From Strigamia acuminata (taxonomy: Eukaryota > Arthropoda > Chilopoda > Geophilomorpha > Linotaeniidae): a stretch of 64,000 nucleotides of DNA. The stretch spans positions 14,862,517 through 14,926,516 of the forward strand of contig OX442318.1 of assembly GCA_949358305.1 (NCBI GenBank), in the 5' to 3' direction. The notes below the pieces were generated by a model. That model was given only the letters and a program-made list of their open reading frames with translations, did no database searches and was not told the DNA's origin. Numbering within the stretch: the first letter of the stretch is position 1; each line of letters starts with the position of its first letter. Positions 41,170-54,360 of this stretch are shown piece by piece. A program made the translations under genes and the position numbers.

Positions 41170-44100
41170 GGTGGCTAACATTTCGAGTCGAACAACAACA
41201 ACATCTTTAAGAATTGATAGCAAAACTTGTCAACAAAAAGCTTCAAACTTAATGAACTTGGTTTCGGAGTAAATCCGTATTCAAAATTGCAGACAACAAG
41301 CAATGAAGTATAAAGACAGTAAAATAGCACACCCTTTGGGGTCCCAGATGCCTTGCAGGGTTAGGCAACATTTCATCCCGATTCAAGCAGCTCATAACAG
41401 TGTTATGAGCAAAGCATATTGAGCACCAGAGGCTTGCTTGCTTCTACTTTTCTCTCTCTCTCTCTTTCTCGTCCTGCATGCTTTGCACTCACCTTTTGCC
41501 TCCGAATTGACCTAACGCCCACAATAAGGATGTCTGAGGAGATTCTTTACATTAAGGTTTACGACACGAGTTTTGTTGTCTTTAAAGAGCAGTCGGAAAG
41601 TCCACTTACGGTTAAGTCGTTGCCTCGTTCGCGTTATTGCTCTTTACATTACATTTATCTTTACCTTTATCCCTAACCCAGTGTAAGCTAAACAAAATGC
41701 GCCTCACAAAATGCTTAGCTACAACTTTTTACTAGTAGGCCATAATTGAATAATTAAACATTAAACATATCGCGTATGGAATACGGAATATAGAGACACT
41801 GTGGAGGAATTAAAGGCTGTTTTAGTTTGATCGTTATTACGTGACGAGGTGTAAGGCCGAAATCAATAGCTTTTGTATTTCAACCTTGATTCGCATGACG
41901 ACAATTCGCAATTCACAATGCGAAAACAAAAGGAATAAAATTAAGTCTTTTAGTGCTTTAGTCGATGGCTAATGTAGTAATGTGGCCTGCTTCAGCTTCG
42001 CTAAGCTTAATTCATCGTTGTTAGGAAAAGCGTAAAATGTAGAATGCGTACAAATCTGGTTGCGTTGCGGGCTTGCGGCCGTCGATGGTGATTGGTGACA
42101 TGGGGTCGGACTTTTTTGTCATTTTTGCAAACCGAAGAGACACGTATATAGCTCGAGGCAGTCAAGTTGAAACAAGCTGTATAATGGAAGGGAGCAACAA
42201 ATGAGGAACTTGCATTTAAAGAAAAGCGAGCAAACCAATTAAAATGCAACAATTGACGTCATTATCCTTCTTTTTCTGTTTCTGTTTCTTTTTCTTTTTC
42301 TTTCTCTTTCTCTTTCTCTTTTGATTGTTTGTTTTAAAGCTAAAATGAACTTTACAAGCTGAATATTTAAGGTTACGAGTTTTTAAGTCCAAACGGCGGC
42401 TTTAAGCTGTCGAGTAAAGACACAAAAAGGAAGGAGGAAAAAACAAAGGTACAACTATGCTAAAATTTGGCTTGTAGTGAAGTGAGAGCAAATGAGAAAA
42501 TGGCGTCAATTAATGATTGGAGAATGGAGAAGAAAGTGTCAACTTCTTACGAGCTACTAAAATAGTGGACAAATTGAGTATGAGATTTGCTTAGTCGCAA
42601 GCATGACGAGAGGTGGAGAGCGAAGAGCGAAGAGCGATGACTTGAAGAGGTCGCGCTGTTGTGATGCTCCTTCTCGAGTGCATGGAATGGAAACAACTAA
42701 ACAAGGGTGTTGTTCTCTCTCTCTCTCTCTTTCTCTCTTTCTCTCTCTCAGTGGTCCTGAGATTTGTTGTCGCATCGTGTTATCACCCGATTAGAACGGT
42801 GTTGCCTTGCCGGCTTTTCCTGTGGGATAACTGGTGCATAGTGACCTCGTTGGTCATCAGTTATTGGACAACTAGTGACCCGAGGTGCATGCAACAAGGG
42901 GTGTTACTCTTGTTTTGAGTTATAGCCGAGCTCTTGGGAGTTTTGATGGTTTTAAAGCGATGTTGGATAAGTTACAAATTAAAATTGCCACTATTTTTAG
43001 CGCTCCCTCGAGTTGTTTGTGAATGTGCACCAAGAGGGGGGGGAAAGGGGAGGGACTTCCTGGTAGCACAAATCAAACTACAAGTCTGTCATGGCTGCAC
43101 TCGCCATCGTGTATCTTGACTTTGCTCTTTCCGACTCAACTTATCAAATGTCCTCGGTGACAGGGGAAATGGATTGTTCGACGTCAGGAATCAGAATGAC
43201 GCTTACTTGAGCTTTAATTCATGTTGCATCAAAAGGAAAGAAAGAAAGAAAGATTGTCTTAAAGATGCTGCTCTCTCTTGCTGAACTTGTGTATTGATTT
43301 AAATTATTACTTATGCTAATAGATTCCGTGTATAGTTCAGTTTTGTTTATGTTCATTTAAAATAGATTATTTAAGAAATGGAGCAGGAGCAGCTGAAACT
43401 TAAAATTAACTGAATTAGTAATGTTTGAGTAGTGTAAACAAGTCTTCGCACTGGGGATGGATTCAAATAAAGAGCATGCAGCGTTGGAGGAAGAAGGAGT
43501 CCCCTAGTTAATTGATACAACATCTCTTTTGTCGCGTCGTGCTTGCGGAGACAACATAGCTTAATATTTAATATTCCATTGAGCGGATGTTGTGTCTGCG
43601 AACGCCAGTTTTCGCTTCCGCTTATACAATCGATGGTGTCGTTGTTTTGGTTTTTGTTTGTTGTGTTAAGCTTATTAGAATTATACATTACATAATTATT
43701 TCGAGTTGTATCGCTTGTTTAAGTCTTACTGTTCTTGCAGAAACAGTACGAACTTCAAAAGCCTACTCTGGAGCTCATGAAACTTGCATGTCCTTGAAAA
43801 GTACAATTTTTTCATTTTTAGTTTGTCATTTCGATTTATAATGGCGTGTCCTTGGTAATAAATCTCAGAAATGTTCAAAATGTATCAAATTCACATTCAC
43901 TTTCAAACCAACAGAAATGGCTCGATTTGGTAGCAAAAAAAGATAAGCAAAAAATGCTAAATAAGAGAAAATAATTTTAAATGAGCATCATCCATCAATC
44001 CTATCCATCATGTTGAATTTGCTAATTGGCGCAATAATTGTTGTATGCAGTACTTCCATTTGTTATCGTAATGTTAACTTGATGAAACCTGTTCCAGTGT

Positions 44101-44839
44101 GACTTTCGTCTAAATCAATTTTCAAATTTCACCTACCATATCTAATAATAATTGCTGCTGTTTTGGTATTATTTTAATCTTACGTTAGCCTTTCATTGAC
44201 ACGCCATGAAAATTGAAAAAAAAATCACTTTTTGAAAAAAAGGCTAGATACTGTATGTATTTTTACTGGTACTGCTTTACTAAAGTAACGGTAATTTTGA
44301 AAATCACAAATTTGATTGGTTTATTATCTTGACCTAGTTAAGCACTTGCATAAGCTGAAATACAAAGCCAACATTTCATTAGAGTAGACCAATTTGTAAA
44401 ATGGTTGTGTATGTGTAATGGCTTTAATTATTAAATTTGAGTGGATATTCACATTGCCTAACTATGCAACTCATCATTTTAGTCATTTTAATCCATTATG
44501 GAAAGTGTTTTATAAATGTCTACCGTGTTGAGTTAGGGTTGATTTTTTTCCAGATGGTTTGATTAATAATTATGACCGTAGGATGGAATGAAAAGAATTA
44601 ACATGAAGAAACTGATCATCAAACTCGTGATTTATTCGTGGACTGGAATTTTAGTGATTAATTGAAATTCTCAGTAATGGACATAAACACTCGTGATGTT
44701 AAATACGGTACAATTCTTTAAATACCGTACTTCTATCTTAATTATCTGATAAAATTCATGAAAACGAGTGAAAGCAAATCGTTCAAAAGGTGTACAATTT
44801 ACGTGTACGATTTAAAACAATGGATTGCATTATGATGCA
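35202..44839. other. Non-coding interval with many microsatellites
   Basis: GA repeats at 36347-36383 and 36708-36736, CTGCT at 37469-37493, A-rich AAATAA at 38092-38180, an 11-bp triplicate TTTTTCACTAG at about 38420-38453, GT at about 40190-40213, TTTCTC at 41140-41168 and 42270-42320, CT at 42715-42750. A perfect hairpin GCTCATAAC/GTTATGAGC lies at 41390-41410 and a G-rich tract at 43035-43054. Scattered frames show no coding features. Confidence 0.4.
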
Positions 44840-45047
44840 GTGTAGGATTGTACTACAGTATTCAATTCTGTGGAATGCCAGTTGGAATGGAGTGGGTTGG
44901 CACAAGAAATTGGTTGTTTGGTCTTGCACTGCTTAGTGCTTTTTTATGTTCATCAACTCTACTTTTGACCCTTCTTTTTGTCTGCCCAATGTACGAGAGT
45001 GGGCAATTAAGAAAAGAAAGCCTGTAAATAGCAAAAAGAACATCCAT
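44840..45047 (-). pseudogene. Second Penelope-like GIY-YIG endonuclease fragment
   Basis: The minus strand from about 45030 reads YRLSFLNCPLSYIGQTKRRV followed by KSRVDEHKKAL. This is the GIY-YIG core of PLE endonucleases: Cys before the YIG, the QT.R..K.R...H pattern. The 3' part (VPTHSIPTG) resembles the conserved H...TGH segment but is degenerate. Only about 200 bp survive; no reverse transcriptase was seen beside it. Confidence 0.6.
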
Positions 45048-46302
45048 TTACTCACAGAAGGGCATAGGTGGATTGTTTAATAATATACTATACCGCTGTC
45101 TGTTTCAACTTGTTTCCACATGCTGTCAGGTTTAGGGAATACAATGTAGAATGTAGAGTGTTAGGAGCTCCATTCCTACGCTGCTTTAGAAAGACTAAAT
45201 TGTTTGTTGTCTTTTCCACGCTGGGATTTGTAAATGAGTTGAATTTCTGAATTACCTACAAGTACTGTAGAAATGTGCCGTCTTTGTACGAAATGAATCT
45301 ACTAGTAATTCTGATATTAATTTCATTCTTTTTTGGATTAACTTGCGCTTCTTCTGCTTCTTCTGCTTCTTAGCTTTGTTTTGGAGGACACGATTCAATG
45401 CTGTTGTTACTAGTATAGAAACGAATCTATCAAGCAACCGATTTTCCGTGCAAGCTGTAAGTTGTGCAAACCTCTTGCAAGAGGTTTGCAGAAGACAGCT
45501 TGGATCAAACTGATTCGAATTAACATAACATAATTTACATTTGATTTTTTTGATTCTTAAGGAAGGAGAGGCAATGCTAATGTGAATTCTCCCTACAGAC
45601 TTAAAGCAATCCAATCTTACCATAATGCAATAGCAAGAACGTTGTTTAATATTTGCAAAACTAGTGTCATTATTCCAATTTCTGCAATACATTTAGCAAC
45701 GCTAGAAAGCGCATCTGAAATTTACACCACTTGGTGTTCAACTTTTTAAACCCCATAACAATTGAGCTTCTTTCGTTTAGAAAATTTTGCATTCCAAAAT
45801 TTACAGCTCAATGCCAGCAGATTAAACTATTCGCCCAGAGAATTATTTTTTTTTATTTCATTGGCTCGCAGGTTTACCAGTGTTTATAGATACCGGTACA
45901 AAGAGAATGATGAGGTGATCATCTCAGCTAATTACAACACCTAACAGAAGATGAATTTTGCCTTACCAATGGCCAAGGCTAACTTAACCAACGACCAATT
46001 ACAGTAATTGTTAGTTACAGAGCTTTAGTGTATCAATAAAATTTAAGTTATTGAGACTTTTGCCAGCAGTAATTTGCCCACGGAACGGACCAATGAGAAT
46101 AAGCTATGGGATTGATTCTTTGGGGGAATAGAGTTTACAGCTCTGTTGGCACCTTCGTTAAGCTAAAAATCAAAAAATAAATGAAAGATAAATGTTTGGA
46201 CTGAGCTCGATCTTTGAGCTCATTGCTAGCAGGCTGCAGCTCAATTGTTTTGAGTTGAAAAAGTTGAGCCGGTGGAGTTAGTTTTTCATCATGGTATTTG
46301 CA
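45048..46302. other. Non-coding interval with a 24-bp palindrome
   Basis: A perfect palindrome at 45466-45489 (half-site GCAAACCTCTTG) is enclosed by a second inverted pair CAAGCTGT (45451-45458) and ACAGCTTG (45495-45502). No gene is supported, including the 146-codon minus frame at 45252-45692, which has a low-complexity Lys-rich segment. Confidence 0.45.
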
Positions 46303-46762
46303 ATTAGGCGTGTTCAATTTCAATTCGAAAAACCAATTCTCTCGATTATCTCAATTTTCCTTGACGGAAATGATGCAAAACACGTCATACTGTATGTTTA
46401 AGAATCGGATTCTCGAAAAACCGATTCTCATAATCCACGTGTGGGGGTGGATTTTTTGGATTTCCACCCGATTTCCACTCGTTTTTCTGGCGGCCATTTT
46501 GAAATCTAATAGATCAGCGGTGGAAGTACGTTCAAAAATGCGGCCGGTGTTTGGCAGATTCCCCGTTCTTAAATAAATAAAAATAATAATAATAATTTAT
46601 ATAAACTTACACCTTTGCAAGTCAGAACTGCGCATGCTCAAGATACCGTAATCAAAAACTTGATTATATAATCGGTTTTTAACTCGTTCAAAGTTAAAAA
46701 CCGATTTTTTAATCAAGTTTTTAGAATCGGATTTTAGAAATTTGGAATTGAATGCACCTAAT
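46303..46762. mobile_element. Candidate TIR element / MITE (about 460 bp)
   Basis: The left end ATTAGGCGTGTTCAATTTCAA and the complement of the right end, ATTAGGTGCATTCAATTCCA, are imperfect terminal inverted repeats. The interior holds several stems built on ACCGATT/AATCGGTT. It encodes no transposase. A short AT or TA duplication is possible but not decisive, so the superfamily is open. Confidence 0.5.
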
Positions 46763-46890
46763 AGGTGTCTGTCCCACTAAACAGCTAACAAACTGTAGTT
46801 GAGATACTCTGTATTTAGAGAAAGTTCAAATTTCTGGTTGGAATAAACCAAGTCCAGAGCCGGAAGTCGAACCAAAATTTGAGTCGAACC

Positions 46891-47045
46891 CAGTGGCGTA
46901 GCTAGGGGGGCGGGCCGCCCCGGATGTCACCCGGAAAGGGGTGACACCCGGCCGGGATTGAAAAAAAATGTTGATTTTAACTGTTTTTTGAGGGTGACAC
47001 CATCAATATCTGCCCCGGGTGTCACCCATGCTAGCTACGGCACTG
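46891..47045. mobile_element. hAT-type MITE (155 bp) with perfect 8-bp duplication
   Basis: It starts CAGTGGCGTAGCTAG and ends GCTAGCTACGGCACTG, so the terminal inverted repeats are of hAT type (CAGTG). It is flanked by GTCGAACC at 46883-46890 and 47046-47053, a perfect 8-bp target duplication. The interior has GGGTGTCACCC-like inverted segments. Confidence 0.85.
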
Positions 47046-47053
47046 GTCGAACC

Positions 47054-49145
47054 CACACAGGACAGGAGTTAGTCCATGAATTTTCTGTAAATATTTTATG
47101 ATGTTTCCTGCATTGAAGAATCTAAAGTAGTTGAGATGTGGTATACGTTAACATACTGTATTGGTTGTTACGCATAAACAAGGAAGAGGCTTCTACAGAG
47201 GTAACATTTCCTGTCCCTGCAAATATGGCACACAAGTGACAAGGTTGAGAAATTTAAATGAAATGTTGAGCTGAAAAGCTGAATATGAGTATGAGCTGCA
47301 AACACAAATAGATCAGCTTTAAGCCTGACTTAGAACGCACAATGCAAGCGCAGATGCACTTGTGTAATAGTGATGATGTACATTTGATTTAGGAATGTTT
47401 TTTATTTACTTTTGCTGAGGTTTCGCCGCCATTGTTACATTAAAAGAATAATTAACCGAGACAATAACGTAGAAATGCTATACAGGAAAAATAAAAAGAC
47501 AATAAACTGAAAATGTAGTTTATGAAGTTTAACTTTGGAGTTAAGGCAGTTGAAAAAAATATCTTAAGAGTCAAGTACAAGTAAGTTTTGCATAGAATTT
47601 TTTTCCTTCCTTCCTTCTTTCTTTCAAGGGAGAGAATGGAAAAAATCTGTCCCTTTTGCACTTTGAAGTCAACATAAGATATGCTTGGAATAGATAAATA
47701 ACAGAGATAGTCAGAAGTGGCAAGAAGAACTGTACACTTGATTCTAGCGTGCTATTACGAAAAAGAAAAAAGAAGAGAAGACGGGGGCGGGGGCGGGTAA
47801 ATGTGTAGCTTTGATAAAATACAGAGACAACATTTCTTCAAGATGGCTGCTTTGTTTTTCTTGGGGAGGAAAGTTTAATCTGATGTTAATCCTTAATGTA
47901 AACTTTGGAGTTGGTAATGAGCCTCGTATGAAATGAGTGATTTTTTTTATACTTATCAGCGCACTGCTTTAAGAATGTAAACAAGATAAAAGTTGGTTTA
48001 AACTGAATTTTCTTTGTGACTGGACTTTATTTTAATTAGCATTTCTAAGAAGCGTGCAAAGGAAAGGTTTAAAATTAAGTTTTGCATTTCAAATTTTGAT
48101 AAAACAAAAACTCTAGTTTGTTGTTTTTCATTTCAACTCCTGTCTGTATTTCTGTAAAATCTAAATGATTTAATGTGATTAAGTTAAGTGTGTTTTCGTT
48201 TATTTTATTGTTTTGTTTCAATTGTGTGTTTTTTGGATTGAGTTTTGTCATTTGTTTTGTTTTATATTGCTCGAGCCGTTTTAAGTGCCCTCTTGTATGC
48301 AAATTGTGCGCCACCAAGGTCCCTGCTGACCGGACGTGGACCCCGAATATGTGTAGAATTTCATATGCCATCCGTCTCATTTTATTTTAACCACCACAGA
48401 AGTAAAATTGTTGTGTTTATTTTAAACATCGCTTTGTTACTTGCTACAACACCCATCGCTGCGGTGCCGGATTCATTTGTAAATCGCCAAATTTCAGTTG
48501 TATTGTATTTAGAAACTAAAAGCAATGGACTAAAAAGTATAAATCTGTAAAATCACAGTCAGGTGCTAGTCCCAGTTCGAATGTGATTTTAATTTGAATA
48601 AACACCTCTCTCTCTCTCTCTCTCTCTCAATCTAATTCGATAAATCTTGTGACCAACACCCAGATCAATATTGCCAACAAATCTAACAAAACATGCAAAG
48701 TTTCCAAGCAACACAAAGAGTAGTCTATTCTTAATAGGACCATTGTGGTCTGAATGCTTTTATTATGATGAACAGTTTAAAAGCAGAATTCTCTGAGGCA
48801 TTACATATTACACCACATGGAAATATTTACAAAAATGATCGAGCTATCAAGCAACCTCAATGTGCCAGCCATTTAATTTTAATAGCTACATTCAAAAGTC
48901 ATCTTTTAATTGTTTTTCATGTTTGTACAGCTTTTCTTCTGTAATGTCATTTCCTCCAGGCTTTTTATTTAAAACAAATGTAAAATACACAAAACACAAG
49001 CATTTGAAATGTAATGCTTTAGTAAACAATTTACATTCATGTTTTAACCTCTCTTACTGCTAGCCATTTTCTTCTCTTGTCAAGCACAGGTTACGAAATC
49101 ATGATAGTCTCTGGTACAACTACAAGTACGTCGTTCTCTGCACTA
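47054..49145. other. Non-coding interval
   Basis: A G-rich tract GGGGGCGGGGGCGGG lies at about 47783-47797 and a CT repeat at 48605-48628. The frame at 48245-48550 contains one hydrophobic stretch but is not recognised. No gene is supported. Confidence 0.35.
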
Positions 49146-49344
49146 CAGTTTGCGCCCGGTATCCTGATGCTAAATTCGTACTGCGCATCCCATTCTGCGC
49201 AGACGATTTTCTAATTCCAGTTGTTATTTAGCAGTATTAGGCCTAATATTGGCTTATTAATACTGCTAAATAACAATAGAAGATCGTCTGCGCAGAATGG
49301 GATGCGCAGTATGAATTTCGCATCAAGATACCGGGCGCGAACTG
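49146..49344. repeat. Long near-perfect palindrome (foldback element, about 200 bp)
   Basis: The left arm (CAGTTTGCGCCCGGTATC... to about 49240) is matched by the inverse of the right arm (from about 49250 to ...GATACCGGGCGCGAACTG) with few mismatches. Stretches such as CTGCGCATCCCATTCTGCGC and GTTATTTAGCAGTATTA are exact. The centre is only about 10-20 bp. It has no ORF. It could be a foldback MITE or a hairpin-RNA source. Confidence 0.75.
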
Positions 49345-52300
49345 TTGGCGAGAATACAGAGGGACTGTAAATTACAGTCGACAGAAAATGACGTAGAAAA
49401 CGAAAATCGAGGACAATCGCACAAAACTCAAACAAATCATATACAAAAGCCGTCTGTTGTCAGCATAAAACAATGCAACACAACATTCGCATGTTAAGAA
49501 CACGCACTTTGTGAAGAACGAGATTTTTTTTCACAGCAAACACAGACAACAACAAAACCTCACCCACAACTTCCCCAACCTCATCTAAATGAGCGGATAT
49601 TCATCCGGACGGTAGTTCTACGTTGCGGCCTAGTAATGAGTAATGACTGCTGCTTTGTAATTTTTTTAATTTGTTGTAGTCAATATACGTCATTATGAAT
49701 TAATTGCATATTAAAACACAATTGCCAATACATTACAAATTACTTTCACTCAAAAAGTGACCAGCAAAAATTGTTCAAAAGCTGCATAACTAACTCTAAA
49801 AATGCGTTCTGTTCTTAACATTTGTGTCCGGGTGCTGCGAACTACAGTAAAACAGACTAGGTATTTGGCCGCCATTTTTGTCTTTTCAAAATCCGATCGA
49901 GAACGCCTCAATCAATAAGCTGATGAGATAAATACCAACTTTGCATTCGAAATTTGGAATTTAAATGTTTAGTGATGAGTCTGGGTATTTCAGAACTCAA
50001 AAGATTGTTTAGTCTAAGTGTGAATAACATTTTCAATGCAGCTGCAGTTTGCCTCGCTGTGCTTTCACTGGGACATTGAGTTTTCTTCGCTGATTTCAAA
50101 GCGCCATAGTTTGCATATTGTCTATCGCCATTGTAAACAAAACTTATTTTTCATAATATCGGTATTTCAAAATATTTCAAAATATTTTAAAATTTAGTGA
50201 CAGCAGCTTTAATCTTTTTGTTATTATTATTCACTGCAGTACCAAATCAAAATGTGATGGAAATCGAGGCTGTATAAATAAACAATTTACATAAAAGAGT
50301 TGTTGTATAGTGACTGACGGTTTGACAACCGCAAATACGACTGCCTCTTCCCAGTCGGCGCTTAGGATATTGATTAACACAATACACGTGTTGATTGATC
50401 GTAATGTGTCTTTTGCCACCATTAACAGGCAACAATTAAATAAAAAAAGACATATGTTGTCTTCTCCAATATTAATGCTGCTGTTGTTTATTGGGCACTT
50501 TGCGATGTTTCACACACCAGATTTTTAATTGCGAAAATGCTCAAATCAAGAGTTTTCTTCTTTTTCTTCTTCTTTTTTTTTGCCTCCTTACCTTATGTAT
50601 CTCGTTAGTCATTATTTTATAATTCTCTTTGAATGGACTCGAGCGTGATTTTTTAAAAATCTAGCTTGTCTATTTACAGCGCATGCGCACTGCGTGCAAT
50701 TCCAACCACACCCGCTTTTGTGCCACTTTTTGCTCTTTTCAACTCCAACTCCAATTTTGGCAATTGTTGCAACGAGAATTCAACTCTTATAACAAATCGA
50801 AAATATTCGCACAAATTAAACTGCACTGCAGACTCGCATTCGTGCGTGTTTTATGAAATAAGCAAATCATCACATTGAAGAGCAAGAGTTTGGTTTTACT
50901 CTCATCTCACCCTTCTGGCTCAGAATTGAAACTTTATACAGTAGTCAGGCAGGCAAAAATGCTGAACGGTTTAAATAGATAATGAAATTGTTAATATAAT
51001 CATCTTGGAAGTGAAAGATACGTTTAAAGCGTAACGTTCCAATTGCAAAGATGTAGAGCACCATTTGTTCCGCGAAAATACACTTTTTAGCTCAAAATTA
51101 CTAACAAATTTTATTAAAAGAAAAAAAAAAAAACACTGCTACATACTAGAATTTTCCAGACAAGTAGTTTTTTCTTATAAATAATGCTAAAAATGCTCGA
51201 AGCGGTGCAAGTAATTACAATCACCTTGTACAGTACGTACAGTACACACACGGTAGTCGACTTGTAAATGGTTTGAAAAAATTGTGTATCTTCTGTGTGG
51301 ATTGTTTTTTGTAATTAATCTAGAATTCTGGGAAATGTAACAAATCAGTCTAGTTATTTTTTTCTTATACTCGTATACAGTATTTATTTTTGTGTGAATA
51401 GAAAAACACTTGGCCACACCCTTTTTGTTTTTCTCTTTTCAAATTTTTTTCTTGTTTAAGAAAATTGAATAGATTGTAGCAATCACGTGCTATCCAGGTG
51501 CCTGGTCATCGTTTTTTTTAAAAAGAGCATTCCTTTTTCTTTCCTCAAATTTTTTTCTTTAATTTTGCCTGGATGCCTGATCGGCAGGTGTTCGGACTCG
51601 ACTCGGTGGCGCCCTAAGCAACTAATAGGATTCATTCCTGTTCAGTGGGCGAGGCGCTGAGGACAACAACCTATTTGTTATTTGATGTCCTTTGGACAGA
51701 AACTAATTACCTTTACGGTAATGTTCGTCAATAAATTGCGTCGCCAAACCTCAACCCTGCCCTCAGTCATTTTTTCACATTACATATTAGTACATTGTAC
51801 AGTGTTTCTTTTCTTTTCTCTCGTTCTCTTTCTCTTCTGCTCTGCTCTGCTCTGCTCTGCTCTGCTCTGCTCTGCTTTGCACTGTACCACACTACTTTAT
51901 TCTTTAGGCCAATTTCAAACCCCCCTGTGAACAAGTTGGTAGGAAATCCTCTTTGGAGTTTGTGCCAACTTGTAGAAACATTGGTTTCAACATGTCTAGT
52001 GAGGCAGGGAGCCAGTTGATTGTGAAAGTTGGCGCTTTTTCTCGTCTGTGCTTCACTTGGGTAAATGCAAAAATCCTCCACAAGTAAATTACTGCCATCT
52101 GTACCCACCGTGAATGGGCAATGAAAATGGAAAGAAAAAATAGAAAGAAAAGATTTCTTTTCCGAGACGTAAATAATGTGCAGCTAGCTGCCTTTCAGCT
52201 TTAAACATTTTTTTCCGATACGTACTCGTCTTCTCGTCTTTCCCTTTGCCTGAGTCAAAGTGGCTGACCTTGTAATGAACCAGCAGGTGATAGCAGTGGT

Positions 52301-53064
52301 AATCATTTCGATTCTCTTACTCCTAAGTTCTATTGAACTGTGTATTTGTGTCTGCCGTGTGACTTAATTAATCCTCTTGAGGAATAATGGCAAGAAGCCC
52401 CTTTCTGTAATATCCAATTTTTGTCTTGCCCCGAGTCCGACTCCGACTAGTACAGAAAGAAAGAAAGAACGAAGACCCTGTTAACTCCAGTCTAATAAAT
52501 TAATCTACAAAAGATAGAGTCGTGTCTTTCTGTCTTTCTTTCTTCCTTTGCTGTTTAATTTAAACAGAACAGTAATCATTTCTATTCCCAAGGGAAGGAA
52601 GGAAAGAAAGAAAAGAGGACTTGATTTGGCTTAAAATCTATTCGTAGCTTACAATAATTATTCATAACGCAATTGGAATAAATCTTTTTTTAATTAAATT
52701 CAATTAAATTTTAGATACAGTATATCTTTTTTTTTGTCAAATAAAAATCTAAAAATGGATTTCTACGATTATTGGGTTTGCTCAGCTTTCGATCTTTTTT
52801 CGAAGCCTTTGCTTCCACATTTTGACGACAGCGGGAGCTGGGCTCTGTACTGCCGGACGGCTAATACTAGATTTCGTGTCAATAAGAACGAAAATTTTGT
52901 CCGATTATTATCTCGGAGGTCGGAGTATCAACTCTTTTCTTATCAATATTGCATGTCATTTTATTTGACAGTCGTTCTATTGATTAAACTGTCTTGGCAA
53001 TAAATGGCCATACGTGAGACCTAAATATTAACCAAACCAAAGATCTTTAATCCAATTAATAAAT
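49345..53064. other. Non-coding interval with simple repeats
   Basis: A CTGCT repeat at 51836-51880 and GAAAG/CTTTC tracts near 52455-52545. Short frames over the repeats are artefacts. No gene is supported. Confidence 0.35.
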
Positions 53065-53232
53065 TGTGTTTGAATTGTTTTTGGAATTGTTTTTGAATTG
53101 TGTTTGAATGTTTTAGAATTGTTTTTGAATTGGTTTTGAATTGGTTTTGAATTGGTTTTGAATTGGTTTTGAATTGATTTTGAATTGATTTTGATTTGAT
53201 TTTGAATTGATTTTGAATTTTATTTGAATTTT
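53065..53232 (+). repeat. Minisatellite, 11-bp unit
   Basis: Diverging tandem copies of TTTTGAATTGG/A; about four exact copies at 53128-53176, decaying to both sides. Confidence 0.85.
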
Positions 53233-54140
53233 TTTTATGGGAATTGTTTTGTTACAATTATGTCGTGTTTGAATGAGCTTCGTGTTGTAAAAATATCATG
53301 TTAAATACGACGTAGCTACGGTATTCGCGTTTATTATTGTAATGTACCTTTTCCGACTTTATCAAGTAAGAAGACTCTTTGCCTATCAATTATAAAAAGT
53401 AATAATATTTGCGGGATGACTGATAAGCAATCTCAGATTGTTTCGCGTGCTTGTCCGATTAAGTTACTGTTTTGAGGCTCAAGAGTCTGAGCCAGTTTGT
53501 TTTTTCAGCCAGAAGTTTGGAAGCGGGAGTAAAGATCATGAGTTTTATTTATTTATTTATTTAAGTTATGTGAAATTTATTTTTATTTTATCTGAAACTA
53601 CTTTTACGGTTGCAAATGCACCGCCTCCGGGACCGACCTAAGTTACTTACTAAATGCTTCAATAACAATATCAATGCAATATGCACGGGTGACTTGCTTG
53701 TTTAATCCCAAAAACATCTACCATTTCAATGCGAACATGTCGAATATGAATAATTAATTATTAATTTATTAATTATTTATGAGATGAAATGACATTATAC
53801 TACATAGTATTATCAGATGACATTAATGGTGCTAAATATCTAACAAATACAAAACAGGTCCAGATAGTTTTTCTACCAAAGGCCTTTTAATCTTGCGATC
53901 ATTGTCCGTGGTATAAGTTTATTAGCCCACAAAATACACTTGAATAAGTAGCTTCAAAACACTGTGTTTACGGGTATGAATATTTGTACGCTTAGAATAG
54001 AGACCCAAATTCTCATGTGGTGCAAACACCACATTTTGTAATTATACTGGGCTAATGGCTTAAATATGTACGTACTACGTAGGTTTAAACACATGTTTTG
54101 CAAAAATGATACAGCGACTAATGGTAGAAAAAAATACCTA
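53233..54140. other. Non-coding interval
   Basis: AT-rich; palindromic ATTAATTA runs near 53750-53780. No gene is seen. Confidence 0.35.
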
Positions 54141-54360
54141 CATTGAAATGCATTTTCTTAATACATTTTGCAAATGGTAATACATGGTGTAAAATGTATT
54201 GTGAAATGCATTAGCAATATTATTATTTGTCAAATATGATTGCATGTTCAAATGCATTTCTTCAATTGTATTATGAAATGCATTATTTAATGCACAAATA
54301 ATTTATCGGCACTTAATTTTGCAAAATGCTGTACATTTTGGAATGCATTAACTGAAAAGC
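54141..54360. repeat. AATGCATT-rich segment
   Basis: The palindrome AATGCATT occurs at 54147, 54205, 54251, 54277 and 54342, with related AATACATT/ATGTATT words between them. It may be a decayed tandem array. Confidence 0.5.

Noticed and set aside
43035-43054. G-quadruplex as a functional element
   Set aside because: A G-rich run exists but nothing around it suggests a function.
45252-45692. 146-codon minus-strand ORF
   Set aside because: Low-complexity Lys/Gln run from a simple repeat and no recognisable family; it also contains the palindrome.
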